Assembly: GCA_017619975.1 (NCBI GenBank)
Contig: JAFZRH010000011.1
Location: 1 to 38,792, forward strand
Length of the DNA: 38,792 nucleotides
Direction: 5' to 3'
Origin: Lachnospiraceae bacterium
GTDB lineage: Bacteria; Bacillota; Clostridia; Lachnospirales; Lachnospiraceae
Numbering within the stretch: position 1 is the first letter of the stretch; the number at the start of each line of letters is the position of its first letter. Made by a program: the position numbers and the translations under genes. Positions 14,871-22,595 of the stretch are shown piece by piece. The notes under the pieces were generated by a model. That model did not search any database. It was not told where the DNA came from and saw only the letters and a list, made by a program, of their open reading frames with translations.

Positions 14871-17800
14871 TTATTCGGGCTGGGAAAGCAGCTTCGCAGT
14901 CTCTCCGGTATTTTTGTTCGAGTAAAAGATGCCGAACAAGGTGGAGTATCCGACCCTTTCCACACCTTTGTCATCCAGATAATAATGTATATAGCCGATT
15001 CCGCTCCCGCCGATCCAGTCCGGCGCGCCGGCGATTGCATCAAAACGTTTCACGATCTGGCTTACTATGACGTTGTATGAGCCCTCGCCGCTCTGCTCCT
15101 TGATCTCGCGGCAGATCGTCTCCGCCTGTTCCAAAGTCAGGCGCGGCGTGTCTTCTGCCAATAGCCCTGCACGGATCAAAATCTCCCGGCGATATCCGCT
15201 GATGCTCTGAGAGTTTCGGATTTCCGGATACAGCGCCTCCAGCTTTTCACGCTGCTCCGGACCGACCTGCGCATAGATGTACTCATAAAAATCGGGATTC
15301 AGTGTTTCCAGCTGCTCCTCCATCGGCATCCGGTACCAGTCTTCTATCACATCCACAAAACCTTTCGGCAGCCAGAACGCTTCCCCGTTGATCCAGCCGT
15401 AATATTCCGTTTTGCCGATATTTTCCCGGACAAGTGACCCCTTAAGCCTTTCTTTCCGGAGACCGCTAAGTTCCAGGTTTTCCGAGAGCCGAACCGTATA
15501 ATCAGGCTCAAGATCCGGGATCTCCCCCGTCCTGATCCGGTGCGCTTCCAGGGCCCAGTTCTCAAAGGCCTCCGTGATCCTCTCAACCCATCTATGAAAC
15601 AGCACTTCCGTCTTCCCGTGATCCAAAAGAAATGACGTACGAAGTAACGACTGATCCCGAAACAGTTCGTACGGATAAGGATCCGGGTAGGATTCCACGT
15701 CGGGTTTCAGCGCCGCGAAATACACGCCTGCCCGGATGCTGCCGCGGTCCTGTTCTCCCGACGCATTTACCAGTGTCAGATGATCCGAATAGCTTTCGTC
15801 TCCGAATCGGATCTCGCCGATCAAATCGTACCAGCCGTATTCATTCTTCCAATAGTAGAGCTGATCGTAGCGAAAAGCATCTGTCCGTCCCGGTTCTGTC
15901 CATGTCACGGCCGCCTGATATACAGGTTCTGCCTGACTGTCCCCCGTCGGACAGACACCGATGCATTCTGCAGGCAGCCCGATTCTCTGATAAGAATAAG
16001 AAACCCGCAGGAGATTTTTCTCCCCGCAGCCGTTGACGTCCAGCCTGTCTCCGTCACGCGGCCGACAAAGCCAGCCTTCAGCAATATATTCTTCCAGGCT
16101 CCGGTTCGGTACGAAATCCGCCATCGTCTTCCCGATGCCGCGGATCCTCGCCCGGGCGAATACGGCATCCTTTTCCGTGTATTGGACCACCGCGCCGGCA
16201 AAATCGAGCCCGAAGGTCTGCTCCTCATTGCTCAAAAAGATCAGGATGTGCTCGCCGTCCATGCTGGCCAGATACAAGCGATAGCCGGCATTTTTCCGGA
16301 AGCTGCCCTCCTCCGGCCAGTGGAGCAGTTCCAAAGAACTGTCCCCGTTCAGCGCGCTTTGATACACCTGATGACTGTACCCGGCCGCTCTGCCGTTCAG
16401 ATAGATCTCCCGGCAGAGCTCCCGCTGCGGATTCACACCGTTTTCTATGCTGAAGGACTCCGCACTGCCGTCTCCGTCCAGATCGAGGGAAAAGCCCGGG
16501 AAGGCATCCGTGATCTCGGCGCCGTCCATAAGAGCGATCACTTCGCCGCCCAGGATCCGCTCCCGAAGGCCGGAAAGGTTCTGCATCGGACGCTCCTGCA
16601 TGACGCTGCTCTGTCCGACAGTTACCGCATAGAACGTCACGCCGTCCCAGCGCGGCGCCATGATCCGGACAAAATTCCCGCTTCCGCGGGCAAAATGCTC
16701 CGGAACACCGTTCCAGTCCGACATATCGATCCTGCTGCCATACGTGATCGGTCCTTCGCCGGAACCGCCTCCCGTGACCGCATCGATCCAATACAACGAA
16801 GCGGACTGCCCGTCATCCTCCACGACGCAGAGGCTTAAGGACGCATCCGAGACCGTCCCCAGGATCCGCACGTCCTTCTGCGGGATCTCAAGCATCCAGA
16901 CCGCTTCGGCGGAGCGGACCGTGACCGTGTCTCCCTCGCGGCTTAGCTGATAGCCGAGTTCCGTGGGCACCCACTTTTCGTCCGGCAGATCCAGCCGCCA
17001 GTTTCCGCAGCGGTCGGAGATCAGAATCAGCACATCGCTCTGCGTCTCCTGATCGGTCACACGGGCCATCTCGCGCACGTCATCCGCCGTCATATTACCC
17101 GGCAGCGGAACGGAAAGAGCCGCCGGCTTTTCCGTATGGGGTTCGCCCAGGCGCCAGGCCGGCAATTCCGCAAGGACCGCTGCGTCTTCCAGCAGATAAA
17201 CCGTATCGGTATCCAGCACTGCATAATAGATCTGCGGTGCCGCGGCATCCGATGAGGCCCATCCGGCAGAAAAGCGCACGGCGCTGCGGGGATCCCGGCA
17301 GAATTCCAGCGAGACGATTCGGCGAGGGCCTGCCGCCTCCTCTCCCTTCGCAAACAGATACAGATATTTCCCGCTGCGCCCCAGCAGGAAAGAATCCTCC
17401 TCCCGGGAAAGTGCAAAGTCGTTCGCGCCTTCCGGGTCATTCGGCGCCAGGCTGGAACTGAGCCTGCTGATAAACAGTCTGCTCTCCTGATCCGCGCGCA
17501 GCACGGCTTCCTGATCTGCCCGAAGGCGGCCGATCTCATAGCGGACAGGATTGTTCTGCTCCGAAGGATCCGTCGGATGCTCCGTACTTTCCTCCGTCCC
17601 GGCCGGCTCCGTCCCCGCGGGCTCCGTCATATCCGGCGTGCTCTCCGGCGTGCTCTCCGCCGTGCTCTGTTCCGCCACACCGGATCCGGCCGGATCCTCC
17701 GTACTGTTTTTCGGGTCCGTCAGGGCGCAGCCCGCCGCGATCAGAGAGACGATCAGCGCGCCGGCCAGGATCCAGAATGCCGGTTTCTTATACTGCAGCA

Positions 17801-18746
17801 CGGACTTGACGCGGGCCTTTACGCCCACCTCACCGAAAGCCAGCGGACAGGCCGTGACCCGCTTCTGCGGCGTGCTGCAGGCCATAAGCGCCTGTGAATA
17901 TGCCATTTTATAGCTGTCGTCCTCCCGGCCGATGACCTTCTCGTCGCAGGCCAGCTCGATATCCCGGCACAGCAGGATATACGCGATCCACATCACGGGA
18001 TTGAACCAATACACCGACAGCAGCAGAAAGCCGAGCGGCTTCCAGACATGATCCAGCCGCTTTAAATGCGCCTCTTCGTGCGCGAGCACATAGCTCTTTT
18101 CGTCCTCCCCAAGCGCGGAGGGAAGGTAGATGCGCGGCCGGATCACGCCCAGGATAAAGGGCGAGGTCAGATGATCGCAGAGATAGATATTGTTTCGTTC
18201 TTTGCAGGAGACCTGCACTTTTTTCCGGACGCGCAGCCAGCTGACCGCCATATAGAGCAGCATCCCGCCTACGCCCGCGAGCCAAATGACAGCCAGCACG
18301 GGCAGCACCGCATCTCCGAAGGTCTTCGGCGCTTCTTTTGTGGCGGCCGAGACTTCCACGTAATGGATCTCCTGCCCCGCCTCTGCTTCTGCTGCGGAAC
18401 CGACCGGGCTGCCCGCTGCCGCTTCGCTCTTTACGGGCAGCTGCGGCTGCCGACTGATAATCGTGACATACTCCGGCTCGTATTCCCGGACCTTCACCGT
18501 TTTTTCCACCGGGCGCCCGGAGAGCTCCTGCACGATCGTCCCTTCGCTCACCGTCTGCGGCACCACGGAGACGCTGCTCCTCGGCAGCGACGGGATCAGC
18601 AGACGGACCGCGACCAGAAGCCATAAGGCGCAGATCAGCGCCCGGGGCGCCTTTTTCAGGACCGGCCGAAGCGCCATCACCAGCAGCGCGATCAGGGTCG
18701 CCGACAGGCTCAGCGTGACCGCCTGCAAAAAGATTTCCTTCAACAT
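14871..18746 (-). CDS. BlaR1/MecR1-type M56 sensor peptidase with ~950-aa extracytoplasmic extension
   Basis: A 1291-aa protein, about twice the length of BlaR1. Residues 1-340 are a BlaR1-like membrane metalloprotease: helices near 1-25, 35-52, 145-170, 235-260 and 322-341, the zinc motif HEEAH at 223-227, and RDIELACDEK (third ligand) at 261-270. Then follow a Ser/Thr/Glu/Pro-rich linker (about 349-400) and roughly 890 residues outside the cell. These lack the penicillin-binding SxxK/KTG signature of BlaR1 and instead include DLDGDGSAE, a calcium-loop or FG-GAP-like motif, and several Trp/Tyr-rich segments. It lies 12 bases after blaI. It should sense an unknown signal and cleave the repressor; beta-lactam sensing is not supported. 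Confidence 0.8.
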   Translation of the reverse strand: MLKEIFLQAVTLSLSATLIALLVMALRPVLKKAPRALICALWLLVAVRLLIPSLPRSSVSVVPQTVSEGTIVQELSGRPVEKTVKVREYEPEYVTIISRQPQLPVKSEAAAGSPVGSAAEAEAGQEIHYVEVSAATKEAPKTFGDAVLPVLAVIWLAGVGGMLLYMAVSWLRVRKKVQVSCKERNNIYLCDHLTSPFILGVIRPRIYLPSALGEDEKSYVLAHEEAHLKRLDHVWKPLGFLLLSVYWFNPVMWIAYILLCRDIELACDEKVIGREDDSYKMAYSQALMACSTPQKRVTACPLAFGEVGVKARVKSVLQYKKPAFWILAGALIVSLIAAGCALTDPKNSTEDPAGSGVAEQSTAESTPESTPDMTEPAGTEPAGTEESTEHPTDPSEQNNPVRYEIGRLRADQEAVLRADQESRLFISRLSSSLAPNDPEGANDFALSREEDSFLLGRSGKYLYLFAKGEEAAGPRRIVSLEFCRDPRSAVRFSAGWASSDAAAPQIYYAVLDTDTVYLLEDAAVLAELPAWRLGEPHTEKPAALSVPLPGNMTADDVREMARVTDQETQSDVLILISDRCGNWRLDLPDEKWVPTELGYQLSREGDTVTVRSAEAVWMLEIPQKDVRILGTVSDASLSLCVVEDDGQSASLYWIDAVTGGGSGEGPITYGSRIDMSDWNGVPEHFARGSGNFVRIMAPRWDGVTFYAVTVGQSSVMQERPMQNLSGLRERILGGEVIALMDGAEITDAFPGFSLDLDGDGSAESFSIENGVNPQRELCREIYLNGRAAGYSHQVYQSALNGDSSLELLHWPEEGSFRKNAGYRLYLASMDGEHILIFLSNEEQTFGLDFAGAVVQYTEKDAVFARARIRGIGKTMADFVPNRSLEEYIAEGWLCRPRDGDRLDVNGCGEKNLLRVSYSYQRIGLPAECIGVCPTGDSQAEPVYQAAVTWTEPGRTDAFRYDQLYYWKNEYGWYDLIGEIRFGDESYSDHLTLVNASGEQDRGSIRAGVYFAALKPDVESYPDPYPYELFRDQSLLRTSFLLDHGKTEVLFHRWVERITEAFENWALEAHRIRTGEIPDLEPDYTVRLSENLELSGLRKERLKGSLVRENIGKTEYYGWINGEAFWLPKGFVDVIEDWYRMPMEEQLETLNPDFYEYIYAQVGPEQREKLEALYPEIRNSQSISGYRREILIRAGLLAEDTPRLTLEQAETICREIKEQSGEGSYNVIVSQIVKRFDAIAGAPDWIGGSGIGYIHYYLDDKGVERVGYSTLFGIFYSNKNTGETAKLLSQPE

Positions 18747-18758
18747 TGTCCTTCTCCT

Positions 18759-19133
18759 CTACTGCGTCTGGCCCGCTTTCTGCCAGGTATCCAGAAGATC
18801 CCGGATCTCCTTCAGCTCCTCTTCCGTAAGCCTTCGGCCCGAAGAAAAGGCGGCCATGAACGCCGGAAGAGAGCCTTCAAACGTGTCCTCCACATATTGA
18901 CGGCTCTGCGCCGCATAGAAATCCCGTTTATTGTACAGCGAACGGACCGTTCCGTCCTCATTGGCAAATATGCCGCGCTCGCAGAGTTTTTTCAGTACCG
19001 TATAAGTCGTGGACTTTTTCCAGTCAAGTTCTTTCGCGCAAAGCCTGACCAGGTCTCCCGAGCTGATAGGTTCATTGTTCCAGATCAGTTCCGCAAAGCG
19101 GGTCTCCACAACGCCCATTTTCAGATCAGCCAT
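18759..19133 (-). CDS. blaI: BlaI/MecI-family transcriptional repressor
   Basis: A 124-aa winged-helix protein: VVETRFAELIWNNEPISSGD, then KKSTTYTVLKKLCERGIFAN and a C-terminal dimerisation helix pair from LTEEELKEIRDLLDTWQK. This is the BlaI/MecI pattern. Family members are cleaved in the dimerisation region when the partner BlaR1/MecR1 is activated. AAGGAGGCGG precedes the ATG. It is first in a two-gene operon with the M56 protein, and two matching palindromes upstream are its probable operators. The symbol marks the family; a role in beta-lactam resistance is not shown, as no beta-lactamase is nearby. Confidence 0.85.
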   Translation of the reverse strand: MADLKMGVVETRFAELIWNNEPISSGDLVRLCAKELDWKKSTTYTVLKKLCERGIFANEDGTVRSLYNKRDFYAAQSRQYVEDTFEGSLPAFMAAFSSGRRLTEEELKEIRDLLDTWQKAGQTQ

Positions 19134-19150
19134 CTTCCGCCTCCTTTTGG

Positions 19151-19195
19151 TCTATTGTTAATAGATCAATTTAAGGCAAGTCTATCACGAATAGA
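19151..19195 (-). promoter_or_regulatory. two BlaI-type operator palindromes
   Basis: TCTATTGTTAATAGA (19151-19165) and TCTATCACGAATAGA (19181-19195) share the form TCTAT-N5-ATAGA. Their centres are exactly 30 bp apart, about three helical turns. They lie 18-62 bases upstream of the blaI start, where BlaI-family repressors bind their own promoters. The promoter itself is not clear; TTGCCT between the boxes is a possible -35. Confidence 0.65.
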
Positions 19196-19231
19196 CCTGC
19201 CTGTCAAGCGTTTCTTTGAGGTTTTCCGATT

Positions 19232-19936
19232 TTATTTTCCCGGTTCGTAGCGATCCCGGTAGGCGTAGGCGCCGCCGTCGGCGCCGGTCGAGCCGCACGT
19301 CCAGAAGCCGTCCTTCTCGATCTGGAAATATTTCGCATCGCTGGCGTAGGGGAAAAAGCTGCCGTAACAGCCGGCCTCCTGCAGCGCCAGCATCAGACGG
19401 TCGGCCTCCGCTTCCCGGATCTCGTTCTTTTCGCTTACCTTCGCACGGATCTCCAGGATCAGGGTGCTGCCGCTTGCTTCGATCAGTTCTTCCAGCGATC
19501 CCGCCGCATGGCCGGAAAGGCTCGGGTTGGCAGATTCGCGCAGCGTCACTTCGGCGCCGACGCCGCCTTCTCCCAGCACGCTTTTAAACACGGCGTTTAC
19601 TTTCTCCGAAGCTTCCTGCTTCAGATACAGGCGGTAATAATCGTCAAGGACCGTGTTCAGATCCTGCGAAACATAAACGTTGAAATCGTCCTGATAAGTC
19701 TCCGAGCGGACGGGGAAGCTGATCAGGGATGCCTTGGCCGGGATCGACACGGATCGGTCGCTCAGACTGAACGTATCCGAGACGCCGCTCTGCTTCGAAA
19801 GCTGCTGCAGATAGGCCTCCGCTTTTTCCCGCATCTGCTTTTCTTTCAGCGGCCGGAGGCTGCATCCGGAGAGCAGCAAAACCGCACAAAGCAGCAGGGT
19901 GAAGAGGATCCTTATATTGATTTTGTGCTCACGCAT
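19232..19936 (-). CDS. lipoprotein of unknown function
   Basis: A 234-aa protein with a lipoprotein signal: INIRILFTLLLCAVLLLSGCS with lipobox LSGC (lipidated Cys near residue 24). The start is the ATG at 19936, placed by AAGGAG 6 bases upstream. The open frame reaches back into nfnB but that part has nfnB codon sense in another frame. The mature protein is charged, with helical segments (MREKAEAYLQQLSKQSG) and a C-terminal part ending YRDRYEPGK. No family was recognised. It lies between the blaI operators and the nfn operon terminator and is probably transcribed alone. Confidence 0.75.
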   Translation of the reverse strand: MREHKINIRILFTLLLCAVLLLSGCSLRPLKEKQMREKAEAYLQQLSKQSGVSDTFSLSDRSVSIPAKASLISFPVRSETYQDDFNVYVSQDLNTVLDDYYRLYLKQEASEKVNAVFKSVLGEGGVGAEVTLRESANPSLSGHAAGSLEELIEASGSTLILEIRAKVSEKNEIREAEADRLMLALQEAGCYGSFFPYASDAKYFQIEKDGFWTCGSTGADGGAYAYRDRYEPGK

Positions 19937-19953
19937 ACGCATCTCCTTCGGAT

Positions 19954-19989
19954 AAAAAAGCCCTCCCCTGCTTTCGGGCGGGGGAGGGC
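19954..19989 (-). terminator. rho-independent terminator of nfnAB
   Basis: GCCCTCCCC (19960-19968) and GGGGAGGGC (19981-19989) form a 9-bp GC-rich stem. On the minus strand it is followed by TTTTTT (19954-19959). It lies 8 bases past the nfnB stop codon and overlaps the leader of the lipoprotein gene downstream. Confidence 0.88.
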
Positions 19990-19997
19990 TGTCTGTC

Positions 19998-21407
19998 TTA
20001 TTTCCGGGACAGGTACTCATCGATGGCGGCCGCCGCAACTTTGCCGGCGCCCATCGCGGAGATGACCGTCGCCGCGCCGGTGACCGCATCGCCGCCGGCG
20101 AAGACGGCTTCACGGGAGGTGAGGCCGTCCTCATTGATCACGATGCCGCCGTGACGGTTGACTTCAAGGCCTTCGGTCGTGTCCTTGATCAGCGGGTTCG
20201 GCGAGGTGCCGATCGCGATGACTACCGTATCCGCCTCGATCTCGTACTCGGAGCCGGGGATCGCCACGGGACGGCGGCGGCCCTTTTCATCCGGCTCGCC
20301 GAGCTCCATCCTGATCACGCGCATGCCGCGCACGAAACCGTTCCGCTCGTCGCGGGGGTTGTCCGGATTCTTAAAGCCCAGGATCTCCACCGGGTTCTGC
20401 AGAAGACGGAAGACGATGCCTTCCTCCTCGGCGTGCTCCACCTCTTCCCGACGGGCGGGCAGTTCTTCCATGGAGCGGCGGTAGACGATGGAGACTTCCT
20501 CCGCGCCCAGACGCAGGGCGGTACGCGCGGCGTCCATTGCCACGTTGCCGCCGCCGACCACGATCACCTTGCCGCCCTTCATGATCGGGGTGCGGGGATC
20601 GTCCTCGTAGGCCTTCATCAGGTTGCTGCGGGTCAGGAATTCGTTGGCGGAGTAAACGCCCTTCAAGGATTCGCCGGGGATGTTCATGAAGTTCGGCAGG
20701 CCCGCGCCGGAGCCGATGAATACGGCTTCATAGCCCTGCGCAAAGAGCTCGTCGATGGTGAGCGTGCGGCCGATGACCACGTTGGTCTCCACGTCCACGC
20801 CCAGTTCCTTTAAGGTCTCGACTTCCTTGGCCACGATGGCCTTCGGCAGACGGAACTCGGGGATGCCGTACACCAGCACGCCGCCGGCCTTGTGCAGCGC
20901 TTCGAAGATGCTGACCTTGTAGCCCTTCTTCGCCAGATCGCCGGCGCAGGTCAGGCCCGACGGGCCGGAACCCACGATGGCAACGCGGTGGCCGTTCGGG
21001 GCCGGTGCTTTTGCGGCTTCCTTCACGGTTTCATTGTGCAGATCCGCCACATAGCGCTCCAGACGGCCGATGCCGACCGGCTCGAAGCGGATGCCCATGG
21101 TGCACTTGGATTCGCACTGGGTCTCCTGCGGGCAGACGCGGCCGCAGACGGCGGGCAGGGAGGAGGTCTTGTTGATGACCTGATAGGCGCCTTCGTAATC
21201 CTTCTCCTTGATCTTCATGATGAAGCCGGGGATATCGATATTGACCGGGCAGCCGGCCACGCAGGGTTTGTTCTTGCAGTTTAAGCAGCGGGCCGCTTCC
21301 TCGTCCGCCAGCTGGCGGGTGTAGCCCAGCGCCACTTCCTTGAAATTGTGAGCCCGGACCTCGGGGGCCTGGGTCGGCATTGCATGCTTCTTCGGATCGA
21401 TTGCCAT
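19998..21407 (-). CDS. nfnB: NfnB: NADPH-binding subunit of electron-bifurcating ferredoxin:NADP oxidoreductase
   Basis: A 469-aa flavo-iron-sulfur protein related to the glutamate synthase small subunit. Cysteine clusters for two [4Fe-4S] centres lie near the N-terminus (CLNCKNKPCVAGCPVNIDIP and CGRVCPQETQCESKC). An FAD-binding GSGPSGLTCAGDLAKKG and an NADP-binding VVGGGNVAMDAARTALRLG follow, and the C-terminus has FAGGDAVTGAATVISAMGAG. In Nfn the L-FAD here bifurcates electrons from NADPH to ferredoxin and, via NfnA, to NAD. The pairing with nfnA 10 bases upstream makes this far more likely than a true glutamate synthase, whose large subunit is absent. A GGAGGAAG Shine-Dalgarno precedes the ATG. 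Confidence 0.85.
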   Translation of the reverse strand: MAIDPKKHAMPTQAPEVRAHNFKEVALGYTRQLADEEAARCLNCKNKPCVAGCPVNIDIPGFIMKIKEKDYEGAYQVINKTSSLPAVCGRVCPQETQCESKCTMGIRFEPVGIGRLERYVADLHNETVKEAAKAPAPNGHRVAIVGSGPSGLTCAGDLAKKGYKVSIFEALHKAGGVLVYGIPEFRLPKAIVAKEVETLKELGVDVETNVVIGRTLTIDELFAQGYEAVFIGSGAGLPNFMNIPGESLKGVYSANEFLTRSNLMKAYEDDPRTPIMKGGKVIVVGGGNVAMDAARTALRLGAEEVSIVYRRSMEELPARREEVEHAEEEGIVFRLLQNPVEILGFKNPDNPRDERNGFVRGMRVIRMELGEPDEKGRRRPVAIPGSEYEIEADTVVIAIGTSPNPLIKDTTEGLEVNRHGGIVINEDGLTSREAVFAGGDAVTGAATVISAMGAGKVAAAAIDEYLSRK

Positions 21408-21417
21408 ATCTTCCTCC

Positions 21418-22266
21418 TTACGCCTGCTTAAAGAGGTTGCAGGCCTCTTCGTAGGCGTGCCGTTCGTAATCCAGATACATCCGTCCGCGGGACATCGCTT
21501 CGTCGAAATCGACCTCGTAGGCGTTGAATTCGGGGCCGTCCACGCAGGCGAACTTCGTCACGCGCTTCCCGTCCTGATTCAGGGTCAGGCGGCAGCCGCC
21601 GCACATGCCGGTGCCGTCGATCATGATCGGGTTCATGGAGACGCGGCAGGGCACGCCGAACGGCTTGCAGGTCAGGGCCGTGAATTTCATCATGACGCCC
21701 GGACCGATGGCCAGGACCAGATCGAAGGTCTCGCCCGCTTCCAGCATCTCTTTGAGCGGCACGGTCACGTTGCCGTGGCGGCCGTAGGAGCCGTCGTCCG
21801 TCATGACGATCAGCTTGTCCGAGACCGCGCGGAATTCATCCTCGAGGATCAGAAGATCGATGCTCCTGAAGCCGATGATGCTGACGACCTCGACGCCCAG
21901 ACGGTGGAATTCCTCCGCGACCGGCAGCGCGATGGCGCAGCCGACGCCGCCGCCGACGATGCAGACTTTCTTTAAGCCTTCCGTTTCCGTGGCGCGGCCC
22001 AGCGGGCCTACAAAGTCCGCCACCCACTCGCCGGCTTCCTTCTTGCCCAGGCGGAAGGTGGTTTCGCCGACGATCTGGAAGATGATCTTGACCGCTCCGG
22101 TCTCTTTGTTGACGCCCGCGACCGTCAGCGGGATCCGTTCTCCGTCCTCATCGACGCGCAGGATGATGAACTGCCCGGGCTTGGCCTTGTTCGCGACCAG
22201 CGGGGCCTCGATCTCCATCTGCGTGACGGTGGGATTCAGTTCCTTTTTGCTCAGGATCTTGTACAT
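21418..22266 (-). CDS. nfnA: NfnA: NAD-binding FAD/[2Fe-2S] subunit of the Nfn transhydrogenase
   Basis: A 282-aa member of the ferredoxin-NADP reductase/PyrK-like group. It has an FAD domain at the N-terminus (KPGQFIILRVDEDGERIPLT), an NAD-binding glycine stretch VCIVGGGVGCAIALPVAEEF and a C-terminal [2Fe-2S] motif GTGMCGGCRLTLNQ...FACVDGPEF. Together with NfnB it couples NADH and reduced ferredoxin to NADPH formation, a typical energy-balancing enzyme of anaerobes. It leads the nfnA-nfnB operon. Shine-Dalgarno AAGGAGTG precedes the ATG. Databases also name this family sulfide dehydrogenase or dihydroorotate dehydrogenase electron-transfer subunit; no pyrD is nearby. Confidence 0.85.
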   Translation of the reverse strand: MYKILSKKELNPTVTQMEIEAPLVANKAKPGQFIILRVDEDGERIPLTVAGVNKETGAVKIIFQIVGETTFRLGKKEAGEWVADFVGPLGRATETEGLKKVCIVGGGVGCAIALPVAEEFHRLGVEVVSIIGFRSIDLLILEDEFRAVSDKLIVMTDDGSYGRHGNVTVPLKEMLEAGETFDLVLAIGPGVMMKFTALTCKPFGVPCRVSMNPIMIDGTGMCGGCRLTLNQDGKRVTKFACVDGPEFNAYEVDFDEAMSRGRMYLDYERHAYEEACNLFKQA

Positions 22267-22286
22267 ACCGCACTCCTTACAACTTT

Positions 22287-22292
22287 ATTATA
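22287..22292 (-). promoter_or_regulatory. -10 box of the nfnAB promoter at a repeat boundary
   Basis: On the minus strand TATAAT (complement of 22287-22292) lies about 20 bases before the nfnA start. The -35 position at 17-bp spacing (22310-22315) reads CACGGA. It straddles the end of the family A repeat that begins at 22313, so repeat insertion may have replaced the original -35 element. Confidence 0.5.
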
Positions 22293-22312
22293 CGAAAATG
22301 AATATCTCGTCC

Positions 22313-22433
22313 GTGTCATTCCGAGCACAGCGAGGAATCCTGCCGCGCAGCGGCAATGTTTTAGAGGTGTTCGCCCTGCGGGCGAAAGATCCTTCGATTC
22401 CGCTCGTTTCACTCGCTCCACTCAGGATGACAC
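22313..22433. repeat. family A palindromic repeat, full unit
   Basis: A 121-bp unit begins GTGTCATTCCGAG and ends CTCAGGATGACAC, imperfect terminal inverted repeats (11 of 13). Inside are GCCGCGCAGCGGC, GCCCTGCGGGC and CGAAAGATCCTTCG, each a small hairpin. Related copies lie at 27757-27846, 34646-34799 and 35128-35403. It separates the nfnAB promoter from the inverted repeat behind trpS. Confidence 0.85.
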
Positions 22434-22467
22434 AGTATGTTGCTTACATGACGCACCGACCGGGCGC

Positions 22468-22571
22468 GGCTGAGATAAAACTTTTCAAACGCCCCTTGGA
22501 GCGACCTGACCGCTTTCCTTCTATTCAGGAAGGTCGCGGAACCGGGGCTGAGAAAAGTTTTTATCTCAGCC
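22468..22571. repeat. 104-bp imperfect inverted repeat downstream of trpS
   Basis: The ends GGCTGAGATAAAA-CTTTTC (22468-22486) and GAAAAG-TTTTT-ATCTCAGCC (22552-22571) pair over 19 bases with one bulge. Inside, GCCCC/GGGGC, GCGACC/GGTCGC and TTCCT/AGGAA continue the stem. The whole folds as one long rod. It could be a MITE-like element or a structured 3' end for the trpS mRNA. It is not one of the other repeat families in this window. Confidence 0.7.
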
Positions 22572-22595
22572 GTGAAATCTGTCTCCAAGAGCTTT

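Noticed and set aside
19998..22266. Glutamate synthase small subunit with a pyrK-like gene
   Set aside because: No large glutamate synthase subunit or pyrD is present, and the adjacent pair with [4Fe-4S] and [2Fe-2S] motifs fits NfnA-NfnB.
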